The translations under genes and the position numbers were made by a program. The notes under the pieces were generated by a model, which did not search any database, had not been told where the DNA came from, and saw only the letters and a program-made list of their open reading frames with translations. Shown one piece after another: positions 1 to 8,540 of a stretch of DNA of 44,809 nt. The DNA comes from an uncultured Hungatella sp. Lineage in GTDB: Bacteria > Bacillota > Clostridia > Lachnospirales > Lachnospiraceae. The DNA lies in the NCBI GenBank assembly GCA_949879025.1, contig CATLBO010000016.1, forward strand, positions 1-44,809, in the 5' to 3' direction. Within the stretch, counting starts at the first letter, position 1. Each line of letters starts with the position of its first letter.

Positions 1-198
1 GCGCACTTCCTTATTATAATTTGTCAGCACCAAGGAGGGTGGTGACCTGCGTGCGCATCAGCGCACTTCCTTATTATAATTTGTCAGCACCAAGGAGGGT
101 GGTGACCTGCATGCGCATCAGCGCACTTCCTTATTATAATTTGTCAGCACCAAGGAGGGTGGTGACCTGCGTGCGCATCAGCGCACTTCCTTATTATA
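1..198. repeat. 60-bp tandem repeat array, about 3.3 copies
   Basis: Three full 60-bp units (1-60, 61-120, 121-180) plus 18 bases of a fourth, identical except for G to A at 111. The array begins at the window edge, so it probably continues upstream. Each unit has a TATAAT-like string (15-20 in unit 1) and two inverted repeats. One is GTCAGCACC/GGTGGTGAC (23-31 with 38-46, one G-G mismatch) around the loop AAGGAG; the other is GTGCGC-ATCA-GCGCAC (51-66) spanning the unit junction. The period is a multiple of three, so a reading frame stays open through it, but glgB has its own start and ribosome site downstream. There are no unique spacers, so it is not a CRISPR array. Confidence 0.95.
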
Positions 199-221
199 CC
201 ATAAAAGCAGGGGGAAAACAT

Positions 222-2021
222 ATGGATTTTTACGGATTTTATACGGGGACAGAATTTGAGGCATACAAATACCTGGGTGCCCACAGCCAGGCAGCCGGCA
301 TGGTGTTCCGTACATTTGCCCCAGGTGCCAGAAGCGTTGAGGTAATTGGGGAGTTTAACAGCTGGCAGGGAAGCGGGATGAAAAAGATCTATGACGGAAA
401 TTTCTGGGAATGCCTGATTCCAGATGCAAAACCAGGGCAGATGTACAAATACCGGATTACCGGAGCAGATGGCAGCTGCCGCGATCATGCGGACCCTTAC
501 GGATTTGCTATGGAGCTGCGTCCGCATACAGCCACATTTACCTGTGAAGAGGAAGCATTCGATTTTGGTGACGCCCCATGGATGAAAAAAAGAGGCGTAG
601 GAAAGGATAAGCCTTTCAACATTTATGAGGTTCACGCCGGCTCATGGAAACGCCCTTCCGATGAACCAGAGGACTGGTATAATTATGAAGAACTGGGGGA
701 AAAGCTGGTTCCTTATTTAAAGGAACAGGGGTATAACTTTGTGGAAATAATGCCTCTTGCGGAACATCCCAGTGATGAATCCTGGGGATATCAGATTACC
801 GGTTTTTTCAGTCCTACGTCCAGATACGGGACTCCGAAGCAGCTGAAGAATATGGTTAAACTGCTTCACAGCCATGACATAGGGGTTATTATGGATTTTG
901 TACCTGTGCATTTTGCGGTAGATGACTACGCCCTCTGGAATTACGATGGTACTGCCCTTTATGAATATCCAAACCAGGACGTAGGAAAGAGTGAATGGGG
1001 AAGCTGTAATTTTATGCATTCCAGGGGAGAAGTAAGAAGTTTTCTGCAGTCAGCCGCCAACTACTGGCTGACGGAGTTTCATTTTGACGGACTGCGGATG
1101 GATGCTATCAGCAACATGATTTATTGGCAGGGTAATCCGGCAAGAGGCGAGAATAAAGGAGCTGTTCTGTTTTTGCAGAATTTAAACCAGGGGCTGAAAA
1201 AGAGGCATCCTTCTTCCGTGCTGATTGCGGAAGACTCTACGGCCCGGCCGGATATTACAAAGGCAGTCTCAGAGGGAGGCCTTGGATTTGATTATAAATG
1301 GGATATGGGATGGATGAACGATACTCTTTCATATTTTCAGTCATCGCCGGAACAGAGAGTGGAGCGGTACCACAGGCTGACATTTTCCATGCAGTATTAT
1401 TACCAGGAAAATTATCTGCTTCCTCTGTCCCATGATGAGAATGTCCACGGAAAGGCTACTATTCTTCAGAAGATGAACGGGGACTATGAAGGGAAATTTC
1501 CACAGGCCCGGGCTTTTTATCTTTATATGTATGGGCACCCAGGCAAAAAACTGAACTTTATGGGAAATGAACTGGGACAGATGAGGGAATGGAATGAGAA
1601 AAGGGAACAGGACTGGGATATTTTGAAATATCCTGTTCATGATGCATTCTTCAGGTTTATGAGGGATCTGAACCAATTGTACTTAAAGAATCCTGCATTC
1701 TGGCAGAAGGATTATGAGCAGGATGGATTTCAATGGCTGGACTGTCATCAGGAATCCCGATGTATCTATGCATTTGAGCGAAAGGGACAGAAACAAAGGA
1801 TTGTGTTCGTCTTCAACTTTTCAGGTACAGAACAGAACTCTTATACAGTAAAAGTACCAGGGGCGCACAGGCTGGAGCTTCTGATGGATACAGACAGGGA
1901 CATTTATGGAGGAAACAGAATGGGGCTTGAAAACAGCACAGAGAAAAACATTGCACTGGTTTCCGAGGCGGCAGATTTGTCACTGGCGCCGTTTTCAGGA
2001 CAGTGCTATTTGGCAGAATAA
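222..2021 (+). CDS. glgB: 1,4-alpha-glucan branching enzyme (GH13, CBM48)
   Basis: The 599-aa product cuts alpha-1,4-glucan chains and reattaches them as alpha-1,6 branches during cytoplasmic glycogen synthesis. An N-terminal CBM48-type beta-sandwich (about residues 20-110, FAPGA and GEFNSW motifs) precedes a GH13 TIM barrel. The catalytic residues are visible: nucleophile D294 in DGLRMDA, acid/base E337 in AEDS and the transition-state pair H404-D405 in SHDEN. The start at 222 is chosen for its AGGGGG ribosome site. The frame runs open further upstream through the tandem repeats, but those 67 codons match no family N-terminus. Length is slightly short for GlgB. No glgA, glgC or glgP lies nearby. 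Confidence 0.93.
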   Translation: MDFYGFYTGTEFEAYKYLGAHSQAAGMVFRTFAPGARSVEVIGEFNSWQGSGMKKIYDGNFWECLIPDAKPGQMYKYRITGADGSCRDHADPYGFAMELRPHTATFTCEEEAFDFGDAPWMKKRGVGKDKPFNIYEVHAGSWKRPSDEPEDWYNYEELGEKLVPYLKEQGYNFVEIMPLAEHPSDESWGYQITGFFSPTSRYGTPKQLKNMVKLLHSHDIGVIMDFVPVHFAVDDYALWNYDGTALYEYPNQDVGKSEWGSCNFMHSRGEVRSFLQSAANYWLTEFHFDGLRMDAISNMIYWQGNPARGENKGAVLFLQNLNQGLKKRHPSSVLIAEDSTARPDITKAVSEGGLGFDYKWDMGWMNDTLSYFQSSPEQRVERYHRLTFSMQYYYQENYLLPLSHDENVHGKATILQKMNGDYEGKFPQARAFYLYMYGHPGKKLNFMGNELGQMREWNEKREQDWDILKYPVHDAFFRFMRDLNQLYLKNPAFWQKDYEQDGFQWLDCHQESRCIYAFERKGQKQRIVFVFNFSGTEQNSYTVKVPGAHRLELLMDTDRDIYGGNRMGLENSTEKNIALVSEAADLSLAPFSGQCYLAE

Positions 2022-2113
2022 AAAACAAGGTTCTCCTATCTTTCCGATTAAAAATGGTGTATACTGTCTATATAAGCAATGGGCGAAATAAAAATCACAA
2101 GGAGGGGTATGCT

Positions 2114-2917
2114 ATGGGAGAGATGTTTTCATCATTTGACGGCACAAAACTGTATCTGAATAAGGAGATACCAGAGAATCCGAAAGCAGCACTGGTGATT
2201 GTTCATGGGCTGTGTGAGCACCAGGGACGTTATGATTATCTGGCTGATATTTTCCATAAGGCGCAAATTGCCACCTATCGGTTTGACCATCGGGGCCATG
2301 GACGTTCAGAAGGCGAACGGACTTTTTATGAGGATTTTAATGAACTGTTAGATGATACCAATGTAGTGGTGGATATGGCTATTGCAGAGAACCCGGACAT
2401 TCCCGTATTTTTAATGGGGCACAGTATGGGGGGCTTTACGGTAGCTTTGTACGGAGCTAAATATCCGGATAAGAAGCTGAAGGGCATTGTTACCAGCGGT
2501 GCGCTGACTCATGATATCGGAGGCCTGATTACAGGCGTTCCAAAAGGCCTGGATACTCATACCCAGCTGCCCAATGAGCTTGGCAGCGGTGTCTGCTCTG
2601 TGGCTGAGGTGGTAGACTGGTATGGAAAAGATCCATATAATACGAAGACATTTACCACCGGCTTATGCTATGCCATCTGTGCAGGCCTTGACTGGTTCAA
2701 AGAAAAGGAAAAGGGCTTCAATTATCCTGTGCTAATGCTCCATGGAGAGAAAGACGGCCTGGTAAGTGTAAAGGATACATTTGAGTTCTTTGAACATGCG
2801 GCTTCCAGCGATAAACAGATGAAAGTTTATGGGAACCTGTTCCATGAGATTTTTAATGAATACTGCAGGGATGAGGTCATTGGAGATGCACTTTCCTGGA
2901 TAGAGAAGCGGATTTAA
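2114..2917 (+). CDS. alpha/beta hydrolase, lysophospholipase / monoacylglycerol lipase type
   Basis: The 267-aa cytoplasmic serine hydrolase of the Hydrolase_4 (PldB-like) family probably cleaves acyl esters; its substrate is unknown. The VIVHGLCEHQGRY segment forms the oxyanion region, the nucleophile elbow is GHSMGG with S104, and the triad is completed by D214 (GEKDG) and H244 (LFHEIF). The start at 2114 has AAGGAGGGG just upstream; longer in-frame starts inside the glgB end have no such site. It follows glgB by 92 nt with no obvious terminator and may share its transcript. A strong hairpin follows the stop. Confidence 0.88.
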   Translation: MGEMFSSFDGTKLYLNKEIPENPKAALVIVHGLCEHQGRYDYLADIFHKAQIATYRFDHRGHGRSEGERTFYEDFNELLDDTNVVVDMAIAENPDIPVFLMGHSMGGFTVALYGAKYPDKKLKGIVTSGALTHDIGGLITGVPKGLDTHTQLPNELGSGVCSVAEVVDWYGKDPYNTKTFTTGLCYAICAGLDWFKEKEKGFNYPVLMLHGEKDGLVSVKDTFEFFEHAASSDKQMKVYGNLFHEIFNEYCRDEVIGDALSWIEKRI

Positions 2918-2950
2918 TGATATAAAATGTGAAAAAGCAAAATTAAAAAA

Positions 2951-3000
2951 GAAAAAGAGTACACAGGCATATGCGGAGCAAACCCGGCATATGCCTGTTT
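2951..3000. terminator. bidirectional terminator hairpin
   Basis: A perfect 12-bp inverted repeat, 2963-2974 with 2987-2998 (ACAGGCATATGC / GCATATGCCTGT), lies between two convergent genes. On the minus strand it is followed by a T-rich run (complement of 2942-2958), making a good terminator for the minus-strand gene; on the plus strand the T tract is weaker. Confidence 0.75.
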
Positions 3001-3048
3001 GGCTTTCCTGTTTACACTAAGACGCTGATTTAGGGATTTTAAATAAGA

Positions 3049-3282
3049 TTAAGACAGCAGCTCCTTTAACAGGGCGGCAAAATCTAAATCATCTTTGGTC
3101 AGTTTTATATTGGAAGCCAGCTCCCTTCCATCTGGTGCTGTTACTTTGAATTCAATGACAGTTCCCTCTGCCAGGCTGGTTTTGTAAACAGCTTTCCAGA
3201 ACTTGAAGAATTTGGGATGTGCATTGGTAAAGCACTCCCAAAGAGGCTTCAGCTTCATTAAGGACATGGGATTTAAAGACAT
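3049..3282 (-). CDS. small conserved-looking protein of unknown function
   Basis: I do not recognise this 77-aa protein. It is soluble, with no signal peptide or membrane segment. It has an aromatic-rich N-terminal half (LWECF, FFKFWKAV), a central TVIEFKVTAPDGREL strand-like stretch and an acidic C-terminus ending in KELL. The start at 3282 is supported by AAAGGAGC on the minus strand ten bases upstream; an earlier in-frame start at 3306 lacks this spacing. A plausible promoter precedes it and a strong hairpin follows it, which together argue for a real one-gene unit. Confidence 0.7.
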   Translation of the reverse strand: MSLNPMSLMKLKPLWECFTNAHPKFFKFWKAVYKTSLAEGTVIEFKVTAPDGRELASNIKLTKDDLDFAALLKELLS

Positions 3283-3326
3283 ATGGATGGGCGCTCCTTT
3301 CTGCATACAGGCTTGTTCCGTTTACT

Positions 3327-3355
3327 ATATTATCATATGATGCATACTGGATCAA
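3327..3355 (-). promoter_or_regulatory. sigma-A-type promoter for the small minus-strand gene
   Basis: On the minus strand TTGATC (3355-3350) and TAATAT (3332-3327) are 17 bp apart, about 45 bases upstream of the start. Assigned by consensus only. Confidence 0.5.
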
Positions 3356-3498
3356 TGAATTTAAAAACAATTTCCAGTCATGCTGCAGTACTAGGAAACT
3401 GGTTGTTTATTTGTCTGAGTCTGGTAATTTCCTGGAGATTATATTATAATATTTCTGTAAGTCATCGGCAAAAGGAATATGAAAAGGAAGTGTAAAAT

Positions 3499-3900
3499 AT
3501 GTTTTTTATTTTTGGAATAAATTCCGGACAAAAGGAATTGTCTTCTGATCAGCTAGTTATCTGCAATATCTGCGGCGGCTACGGCAGGTACCAGGTTTTC
3601 ATGACCTATACCAGCCTAAGCTTATTTTTTATCCCGGTGCTGAAATGGGGGAGAAGTTATTACGTGAAAATGTCTTGTTGCGGAAGCATATATCAGTTAA
3701 ATGCTGATGTCGGAAAGCATATGGCTGCAGGAGAAAAAGCAGAGATCAGCCAATCAGATTTAACCCTTGTAAAATCAGGAAGAAGAGAGCAGTGGAATGC
3801 ATTGACCGGAAAGAGACGATGCTGCAGAAATTGCGGGTATGAGACAGAAGAAGACTTTGCATATTGCCCTAAATGCGGCGGCAGACTGGGGGAGGAATGA
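3499..3900 (+). CDS. zinc-ribbon protein of unknown function
   Basis: The 133-aa protein has two cysteine-rich parts: an N-terminal CNICGG with a later CCG, and a C-terminal zinc ribbon CRNCGYETEEDFAYCPKCGG of the short-rubredoxin-like type. A hydrophobic stretch (MTYTSLSLFFIPVLKW) sits between them. This layout is common in Firmicutes zinc-ribbon proteins without an assigned role; zinc binding is inferred from the paired CxxC motifs. The start at 3499 follows AAAAGGAAG. Its last base pairs overlap the start of the GH5 gene (ATGA), so the two are probably translationally coupled. A TATAAT at 3445-3450 could be its -10 box but lacks a good -35. Confidence 0.75.
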   Translation: MFFIFGINSGQKELSSDQLVICNICGGYGRYQVFMTYTSLSLFFIPVLKWGRSYYVKMSCCGSIYQLNADVGKHMAAGEKAEISQSDLTLVKSGRREQWNALTGKRRCCRNCGYETEEDFAYCPKCGGRLGEE

Positions 3901-5012
3901 GCGGACAGAGTAAAAGCGCTGAGATGATAAGGAAGAGACAGAGAGCCAAAAGGAAGGCAGCAGTGTTTCTGGCGGCAATTTTAGGAGCAGCAGTGCCAAA
4001 GGCAGGACGGGTTACGGCAGCAGAGGCAGCAGCTTTGGAGAATACAGCACAGGCAGATGCAATTGTCCGTTCTCATGGGGCTCTCCAGGTGGACGGTGCC
4101 AATCTGTCAGATGCCAATGGAGAACCATATCAGTTATTCGGCATGTCTACTCACGGAATTGCCTGGTTCCCACAGTATGTGAATAAGGAAACATTCTGCA
4201 CCCTGCGGGATGATTGGGGAAGCAACTGCATACGCCTGGCTATGTATACAGATGAATATGGAGGATACTGCAGCAGCGGAAATAAGGAAGAACTGAAAAA
4301 GACCGTGGAAAACGGAGTATCCTATGCAACAGAACTTGGGATGTATGTTATTGTAGACTGGCATGTGCTGAATGACAGAGATCCCAATATACATAAGGCA
4401 GAAGCTGCTGCTTTTTTTGATGAGATGGCGGCTATATGGAAGAATCATGATAATGTAATATATGAGATCTGCAATGAGCCCAATTCAGGCGTCGGATGGG
4501 AAGAAATAAAAGCCTATGCCAATGAAATTATCCCGATTATCCGCAGGCATAATAAGGATGCAGTGGTCATTGTGGGAACGCCATCATGGAGCCAGGACAT
4601 AGACCAGGCATTGAAAAACCCCCTTGATTTTGACAATGTGATGTATGCTCTCCATTTTTATGCAGGAACTCACACAGACTGGCTTCGAAAAAGGGCGGAG
4701 GAATGTATAAAACAGGGGCTTCCTGTGTTCGTCAGTGAGTTTGGCATGTGTGACGCTTCGGGAAACGGAGCCAATGATTTCATACAGACAGAAAAGTGGA
4801 TGGAACTGATCGACAAATATAATCTAAGCTACTGCTGCTGGAATCTGGCTAACAAAAATGAGAAAAGCAGTGTGCTGAAACCGGAATGTACGAAAATTTC
4901 CCAATGGAACGAGACAGATTTAAGCGAGTCCGGCCAGTGGATTCGGAACAGGTTCAGAAGTGAAAACACGGGGCCAAATAGAAATTTAACGAATGAAAAT
5001 TTGAAAAAATGA
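3897..5012 (+). CDS. secreted glycoside hydrolase family 5 (cellulase-like)
   Basis: The 371-aa product has a basic N-terminus (KRQRAKRK) and a hydrophobic stretch ending near AEAAA, consistent with a Sec signal peptide. The GH5 TIM barrel follows, with acid/base E194 in EICNEPN and nucleophile E281 in VSEFG; WHVLND and LHFYAGTH are also typical. The family cleaves beta-1,4 glycans such as cellulose, beta-glucan or mannan; which one cannot be read here. No carbohydrate-binding module, dockerin or sortase signal is present. The start overlaps the previous stop as ATGA behind GGGGGAGGA. The C-terminal tail after about residue 350 is polar and low in complexity. Confidence 0.88.
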   Translation: MSGQSKSAEMIRKRQRAKRKAAVFLAAILGAAVPKAGRVTAAEAAALENTAQADAIVRSHGALQVDGANLSDANGEPYQLFGMSTHGIAWFPQYVNKETFCTLRDDWGSNCIRLAMYTDEYGGYCSSGNKEELKKTVENGVSYATELGMYVIVDWHVLNDRDPNIHKAEAAAFFDEMAAIWKNHDNVIYEICNEPNSGVGWEEIKAYANEIIPIIRRHNKDAVVIVGTPSWSQDIDQALKNPLDFDNVMYALHFYAGTHTDWLRKRAEECIKQGLPVFVSEFGMCDASGNGANDFIQTEKWMELIDKYNLSYCCWNLANKNEKSSVLKPECTKISQWNETDLSESGQWIRNRFRSENTGPNRNLTNENLKK

Positions 5013-5032
5013 ATAATTATTCAAAAAATCTA

Positions 5033-5061
5033 TTGACGAAAGTCTAAATAGTCCATATGAT
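5033..5061 (+). promoter_or_regulatory. sigma-A promoter for the antiporter-xpt unit
   Basis: TTGACG (5033-5038) and TATGAT (5056-5061) with a 17-bp spacer, 32 bases before the antiporter start and just after the GH5 stop. Confidence 0.75.
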
Positions 5062-5093
5062 TATAGAGAAAACGTTTACAAGGGGAGAGATCG

Positions 5094-6602
5094 ATGAATT
5101 TTGGTTTTTTAAGTTTACTACCGCCAGTTGTGGCTGTAGTTATGGCAATTAAGAGCAAAAATGTCATTTTGTCACTGTTTTGCGGAGGATTTGTGGGAAC
5201 CTTGATTTTTGCCGGAGGGAATCCCTTTTTGGCTACAAAGTCAATTATTGGAGATTATTTTTTTGTGCAGCTTACAGATTCCTATAATGCAGGAGTAATT
5301 GTATTGGTAATCTTTATCGGAGGGTTTATTAAACTTATGGAGAAATCCGGCGGTGCCCAGGCTTTCAGCAAAAGTGTGTATAAATATGTAAATACTAAAC
5401 TGAAGGCTCAGCTTTGTGCCTGGATGGGAGGAATTTTAATTTTCTTTTCTGATTTGGGAACGCCTCTTTTAGTAGGCCCGGTTTTTAGGCCGCTGTTCGA
5501 TAAACTGAAAATTTCCAGAGAAAAGCTGGCATGGATTCTGGATTCCACCTCTTCTCCTGTAGCTATCCTGATTCCGTTTATTGGCTGGGGCGTATATATC
5601 ATGGGGCTGATTCAGGCAGAATTTGAAAATTTAGGGATAACCCAGTCAGACTACAGTACTTTTATAGAGGCGATTCCGTTTCAGATTTATGCCATTTTGG
5701 CGATTATTATGATCCCCCTTGTGGCTTTTACAAAGAAGGACTTTTCCCAGATGAAGAAAGCGGAGGCGGAGGCAGGCCTGCGGGAATATTCCTTTGAGGA
5801 GGAACTTCAGGGCCAGATCCAAAAAGGCGGAAAGGTTTATGGAACAGCCAACGCAAGGCCGGCTATGGTGATTGTTCCCATTGTCGTGGTGTTTGCAACT
5901 CTTTTTATTACTTTGGCGCCGCTGGGATTCCCCTTTAAAAAGGTGGACGGAAATGCATTCCGGGTGGCTCTGACCATGGGATATTTTTACGGAGCCCTTG
6001 TTTTGATGGCATTTATCGGCGTCTATAAAGTGAAGACATTCCGTGATACGTTTAAGATCTACGTAGACGGTATGAAAGGAATGACGGATGTGGCAGTGAC
6101 GCTGGTGCTTGCCTGGTCTCTTGGCAGCATGATAAGCGCTCTTGGAACGGCAGATTTTATTGTAAATGGGTTAAAGAATATGAATTTTTCTGCCGGCCTG
6201 GTACCGGCGGCTATCTTTATCTTTGGGGCATTTGTATCATTTTCTACAGGAAGCTCCTGGGGAACCTTTGCCATTATGATGCCGCTTGCCATTCCCATGG
6301 CTCATGCCTTTGCCATTCCCTATGCTATTGCCATTGGTGCGGTTCTGTCAGGAGGCCTGTTTGGTGACCATTGTTCTCCGATTTCAGATACTACTATTCT
6401 GTCTTCCACAGGAGCGGAGTGTGATTTAGTTGATCATGTGAAGACGCAGCTTCCCTATGCCTGTGTCAACGGTATTATTGCATTTGCAGCGTTTATTTTT
6501 GCAGGCTTTACCAAAAGCCCGCTGGCAGCGGCCCTGGCAGCAGGGCTTCTGCTGGCGGTGATGATGGTGTGGGGAAAGAAAGAGGAGAAGATGCCGGTAT
6601 AA
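5094..6602 (+). CDS. Na+/H+ antiporter family protein (NhaC-like)
   Basis: The 502-aa integral membrane protein has about a dozen hydrophobic helices and the NhaC-family features SDLGTPLLVGP, STSSPVAILIPFIGWG and SGGLFGDHCSPISDTTILSS. Related proteins exchange Na+ for H+ or, in some branches, carry organic acids or amino acids, so the substrate is uncertain. The start has AAGGGGAGAG upstream and a good promoter. xpt follows after 25 nt with no terminator, suggesting a two-gene transcript. It is placed in COG1757 by these motifs. Confidence 0.85.
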   Translation: MNFGFLSLLPPVVAVVMAIKSKNVILSLFCGGFVGTLIFAGGNPFLATKSIIGDYFFVQLTDSYNAGVIVLVIFIGGFIKLMEKSGGAQAFSKSVYKYVNTKLKAQLCAWMGGILIFFSDLGTPLLVGPVFRPLFDKLKISREKLAWILDSTSSPVAILIPFIGWGVYIMGLIQAEFENLGITQSDYSTFIEAIPFQIYAILAIIMIPLVAFTKKDFSQMKKAEAEAGLREYSFEEELQGQIQKGGKVYGTANARPAMVIVPIVVVFATLFITLAPLGFPFKKVDGNAFRVALTMGYFYGALVLMAFIGVYKVKTFRDTFKIYVDGMKGMTDVAVTLVLAWSLGSMISALGTADFIVNGLKNMNFSAGLVPAAIFIFGAFVSFSTGSSWGTFAIMMPLAIPMAHAFAIPYAIAIGAVLSGGLFGDHCSPISDTTILSSTGAECDLVDHVKTQLPYACVNGIIAFAAFIFAGFTKSPLAAALAAGLLLAVMMVWGKKEEKMPV

Positions 6603-6627
6603 GAAGATGCCGCTGGAAGGAGAACAT

Positions 6628-7209
6628 ATGAAACTTTTGGAAGAACGTATCAGGCAGGAGGGCGTGGTAAAAGACAATGATGTACTGAAGGTAGACAGGT
6701 TTTTGAACCATCAGATGGATGTGAACCTGTTTATGGAAATGGGGAAAGAGTTTAAGCGGCTGTTTGGGAATGAGAAAGTAAGCAGGATACTGACCATTGA
6801 GGCATCCGGCATAGGAATTGCCTGCGTGGCAGCTCAAAGCTTCGGGGTGCCAGTGGTTTTTGCGAAGAAGAACAAGACGAAGAATATTTCAGGAGATGTA
6901 TATACAACTCAGGTGGAGTCTTTTACGCATGGAAAGAGCTATGAGATTATGGTTTCCAGAGAATTTTTAAAGCCTCAGGACAGAGTGCTGCTGATCGACG
7001 ACTTTTTAGCAAACGGAGCCGCCCTTATGGGGCTTATTACATTGGTGAGACAGGCAGGAGCTACTGTGGCAGGGGCGGGGATCTGCATAGAAAAGGCATT
7101 TCAGCCGGGAGGAAAGAGGATACGGGAGCTGGGCATAAGAGTGGAATCCCTGGCCAGAATCGAGAGTATGAGCCAGGAAGGCGGCATAAAATTTATTGAC
7201 ATGCCGTAG
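6628..7209 (+). CDS. xpt: xanthine phosphoribosyltransferase
   Basis: The 193-aa cytoplasmic enzyme converts xanthine and PRPP to XMP in purine salvage. Family hallmarks are the N-terminal LLEERI, the base-proximal IEASGIGIA, KKNKTKNISGDVYTT, and the PRPP-binding VLLIDDFLANGAA with D124-D125. The start at 6628 follows GGAAGGAG; an in-frame ATG 21 bases earlier overlaps the antiporter end and has no ribosome site. I see no purine riboswitch upstream, unlike many Firmicute xpt genes. The last codons and stop overlap the promoter of the cobalamin operon. Confidence 0.93.
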   Translation: MKLLEERIRQEGVVKDNDVLKVDRFLNHQMDVNLFMEMGKEFKRLFGNEKVSRILTIEASGIGIACVAAQSFGVPVVFAKKNKTKNISGDVYTTQVESFTHGKSYEIMVSREFLKPQDRVLLIDDFLANGAALMGLITLVRQAGATVAGAGICIEKAFQPGGKRIRELGIRVESLARIESMSQEGGIKFIDMP

Positions 7210-7223
7210 AAATGTGGTATACT
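7196..7223 (+). promoter_or_regulatory. extended -10 promoter of the cobalamin operon
   Basis: TTGACA (7196-7201), a 16-bp spacer and TATACT (7218-7223) preceded by TGG, giving an extended -10. The -35 lies in the last codons of xpt. The expected transcript start, near 7230, is just ahead of the riboswitch. Confidence 0.8.
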
Positions 7224-7241
7224 TTGATAAATTAAATATGT

Positions 7242-7450
7242 GACATTCAGGTGTCAGAACAATGCTTGGAATTGAAAGCGTTGGTTTTGGTGAAAAGGGA
7301 AACAGGTGAAAATCCTGTACGAACTCGTCACCGTAATTAGGGAGCAGAAGCCGATATATCACTGGGAGACTGGGAAGATGGCTGATGTGACGATCTATAA
7401 GCCGGGAGACCTGCCTGAATGTAGTACGGAAACGTTTGTTTCAGACCACG
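7242..7450 (+). ncRNA. cobalamin (B12) riboswitch aptamer
   Basis: The class hallmarks appear in order: GGTGAAAAGGGAA (from about 7288), ACAGGTGAAAATCCTGT with its short stem, a CACTGGGAGACTGGGAAG segment near 7360-7377, and the B12 box GCCGGGAGACCTGCC at 7401-7415. Adenosylcobalamin-type riboswitches turn their genes off when the ligand is present. It lies between a good promoter and a terminator, and the first gene downstream is a cobaltochelatase. Exact ends are approximate. Confidence 0.93.
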
Positions 7451-7529
7451 AGTAAATTGGTTGTACGTGCTGAGTTTGCAGAACAGAACATGCTTTTGAC
7501 AGTTTATTCTGCAGATTTATTTGTGCATG

Positions 7530-7581
7530 AAACCCTTTATCGGCTGCGTAGGTTGAACGGCGGCTGGTGAAAGGGTTTTTT
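7530..7581 (+). terminator. riboswitch-controlled intrinsic terminator
   Basis: AAACCCTTT (7530-7538) pairs with AAAGGGTTT (7570-7578), followed by a T run to 7581, ending 36 bases before cbiK. The inner arm holds a second GC-rich paired region. A further inverted repeat, TGCAGAA/TTCTGCA upstream (about 7477-7513), may belong to the competing fold. This is the expected expression platform, giving premature termination when B12 is bound. Confidence 0.85.
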
Positions 7582-7617
7582 GTATTAAGAAAGCTGCAAA
7601 AAAGAAGAGGAGGAGAC

Positions 7618-8514
7618 ATGAAGAAACAGTTAAAGGCATTGCTAATGGGATTTTTAACGGGGGCACTGTGCATGGCAGGGTGTAAAAGCGAGGCGGCTTC
7701 AGAGAAAGCGGATGGAGGAGGCAATACGGCCATTTTAGTAGTGAGTTTTGGAACCAGCTATAATGACAACAGAAAAGTTACCATTGAGGCTATTGAGGAC
7801 GCAATTGGAAAGGCATGCCCGGACTATCAGGTGCGCAGGGCGTTTACCAGCCAGATTATTATTGACAAGCTGAAAGAAAGGGATGGGCTGATCATTGACA
7901 ATGTTGAGGAGGCGCTGGACAAGGCGGAAAAGGATGGAATCACTAATCTGGTGGTGCAGCCTACACATTTGATGGATGGATATGAATATACGGATTTGGC
8001 ACATGCCCTGAAAAATTATGAGGGCAGATTTGACAAAGTTGTATTGGGGGAACCGCTGCTTTCCAGCAGCGAGGATTTTGATGAGGTGATGAAAGCTGTT
8101 ACGGAGAAGACATCATCTTATGATGACGGGGAGACGGCTGTCTGCTTTATGGGACATGGGACAGAGGCTGACTCCAACAGGGTTTATGCCGATATGCAGG
8201 ACAGGCTGACGGCGGAAGGGTATGGAAATTATTATATCGGAACTGTGGAGGCAGAGCCGACGCTGGATGATGTTTTGGCCCTGTTAAAGGAAAAAGGGAT
8301 CTACAAAAGGGTGGTTCTTGAACCTTTGATGGTAGTTGCAGGAGATCATGCCAACAATGACATGGCAGGAGATGAGAAGGACTCGTGGAAGACTATTTTG
8401 GAAAATGAAGGGTATGAGGTGGAGTGTGTCCTTGAAGGGCTTGGCCAGATTCCGGCTATTCAGGATATCTATGTAAAACATGTCCTGGCAGCAGTTGAAC
8501 AGATGAAAAAGTAG
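7618..8514 (+). CDS. cbiK: sirohydrochlorin cobaltochelatase CbiK, lipoprotein form
   Basis: CbiK inserts Co2+ into sirohydrochlorin, the entry step of the oxygen-independent cobalamin pathway. The 298-aa protein carries the family histidines: H117 in QPTHLMDG, H180 in MGHGTEAD and H244 in AGDHANNDMAGD, the last two matching the metal-site histidines of the Salmonella enzyme. Unusually, it begins with a lipoprotein signal (hydrophobic core, lipobox CMAGC, lipidated Cys22), so it should sit outside the membrane. A periplasmic CbiK that also binds heme is known in Desulfovibrio. The start at 7618 follows AGAGGAGGAG. It leads an operon whose next four genes are also surface or transport proteins. 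Confidence 0.9.
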   Translation: MKKQLKALLMGFLTGALCMAGCKSEAASEKADGGGNTAILVVSFGTSYNDNRKVTIEAIEDAIGKACPDYQVRRAFTSQIIIDKLKERDGLIIDNVEEALDKAEKDGITNLVVQPTHLMDGYEYTDLAHALKNYEGRFDKVVLGEPLLSSSEDFDEVMKAVTEKTSSYDDGETAVCFMGHGTEADSNRVYADMQDRLTAEGYGNYYIGTVEAEPTLDDVLALLKEKGIYKRVVLEPLMVVAGDHANNDMAGDEKDSWKTILENEGYEVECVLEGLGQIPAIQDIYVKHVLAAVEQMKK

Positions 8515-8540
8515 TTCGTTTAGGGGGCATCAGACAGAAA

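Noticed and set aside
1-198. Tandem repeats as a CRISPR array or as coding sequence for a repeat protein fused to GlgB
   Set aside because: There are no unique spacers. Although the frame is open through the repeats into glgB, the GlgB N-terminus at 222 has its own ribosome site and matches the family.
2041-2065. Promoter between glgB and the alpha/beta hydrolase
   Set aside because: TATACT at 2060-2065 lacks a -35 at acceptable distance.
3283-3495. 70-aa plus-strand frame upstream of the zinc-ribbon gene
   Set aside because: No ribosome site, it overlaps the start of the minus-strand gene, and the region reads as promoter DNA.
6603-6627. Purine riboswitch for xpt
   Set aside because: Only 25 nt separate xpt from the upstream gene, with no aptamer sequence.
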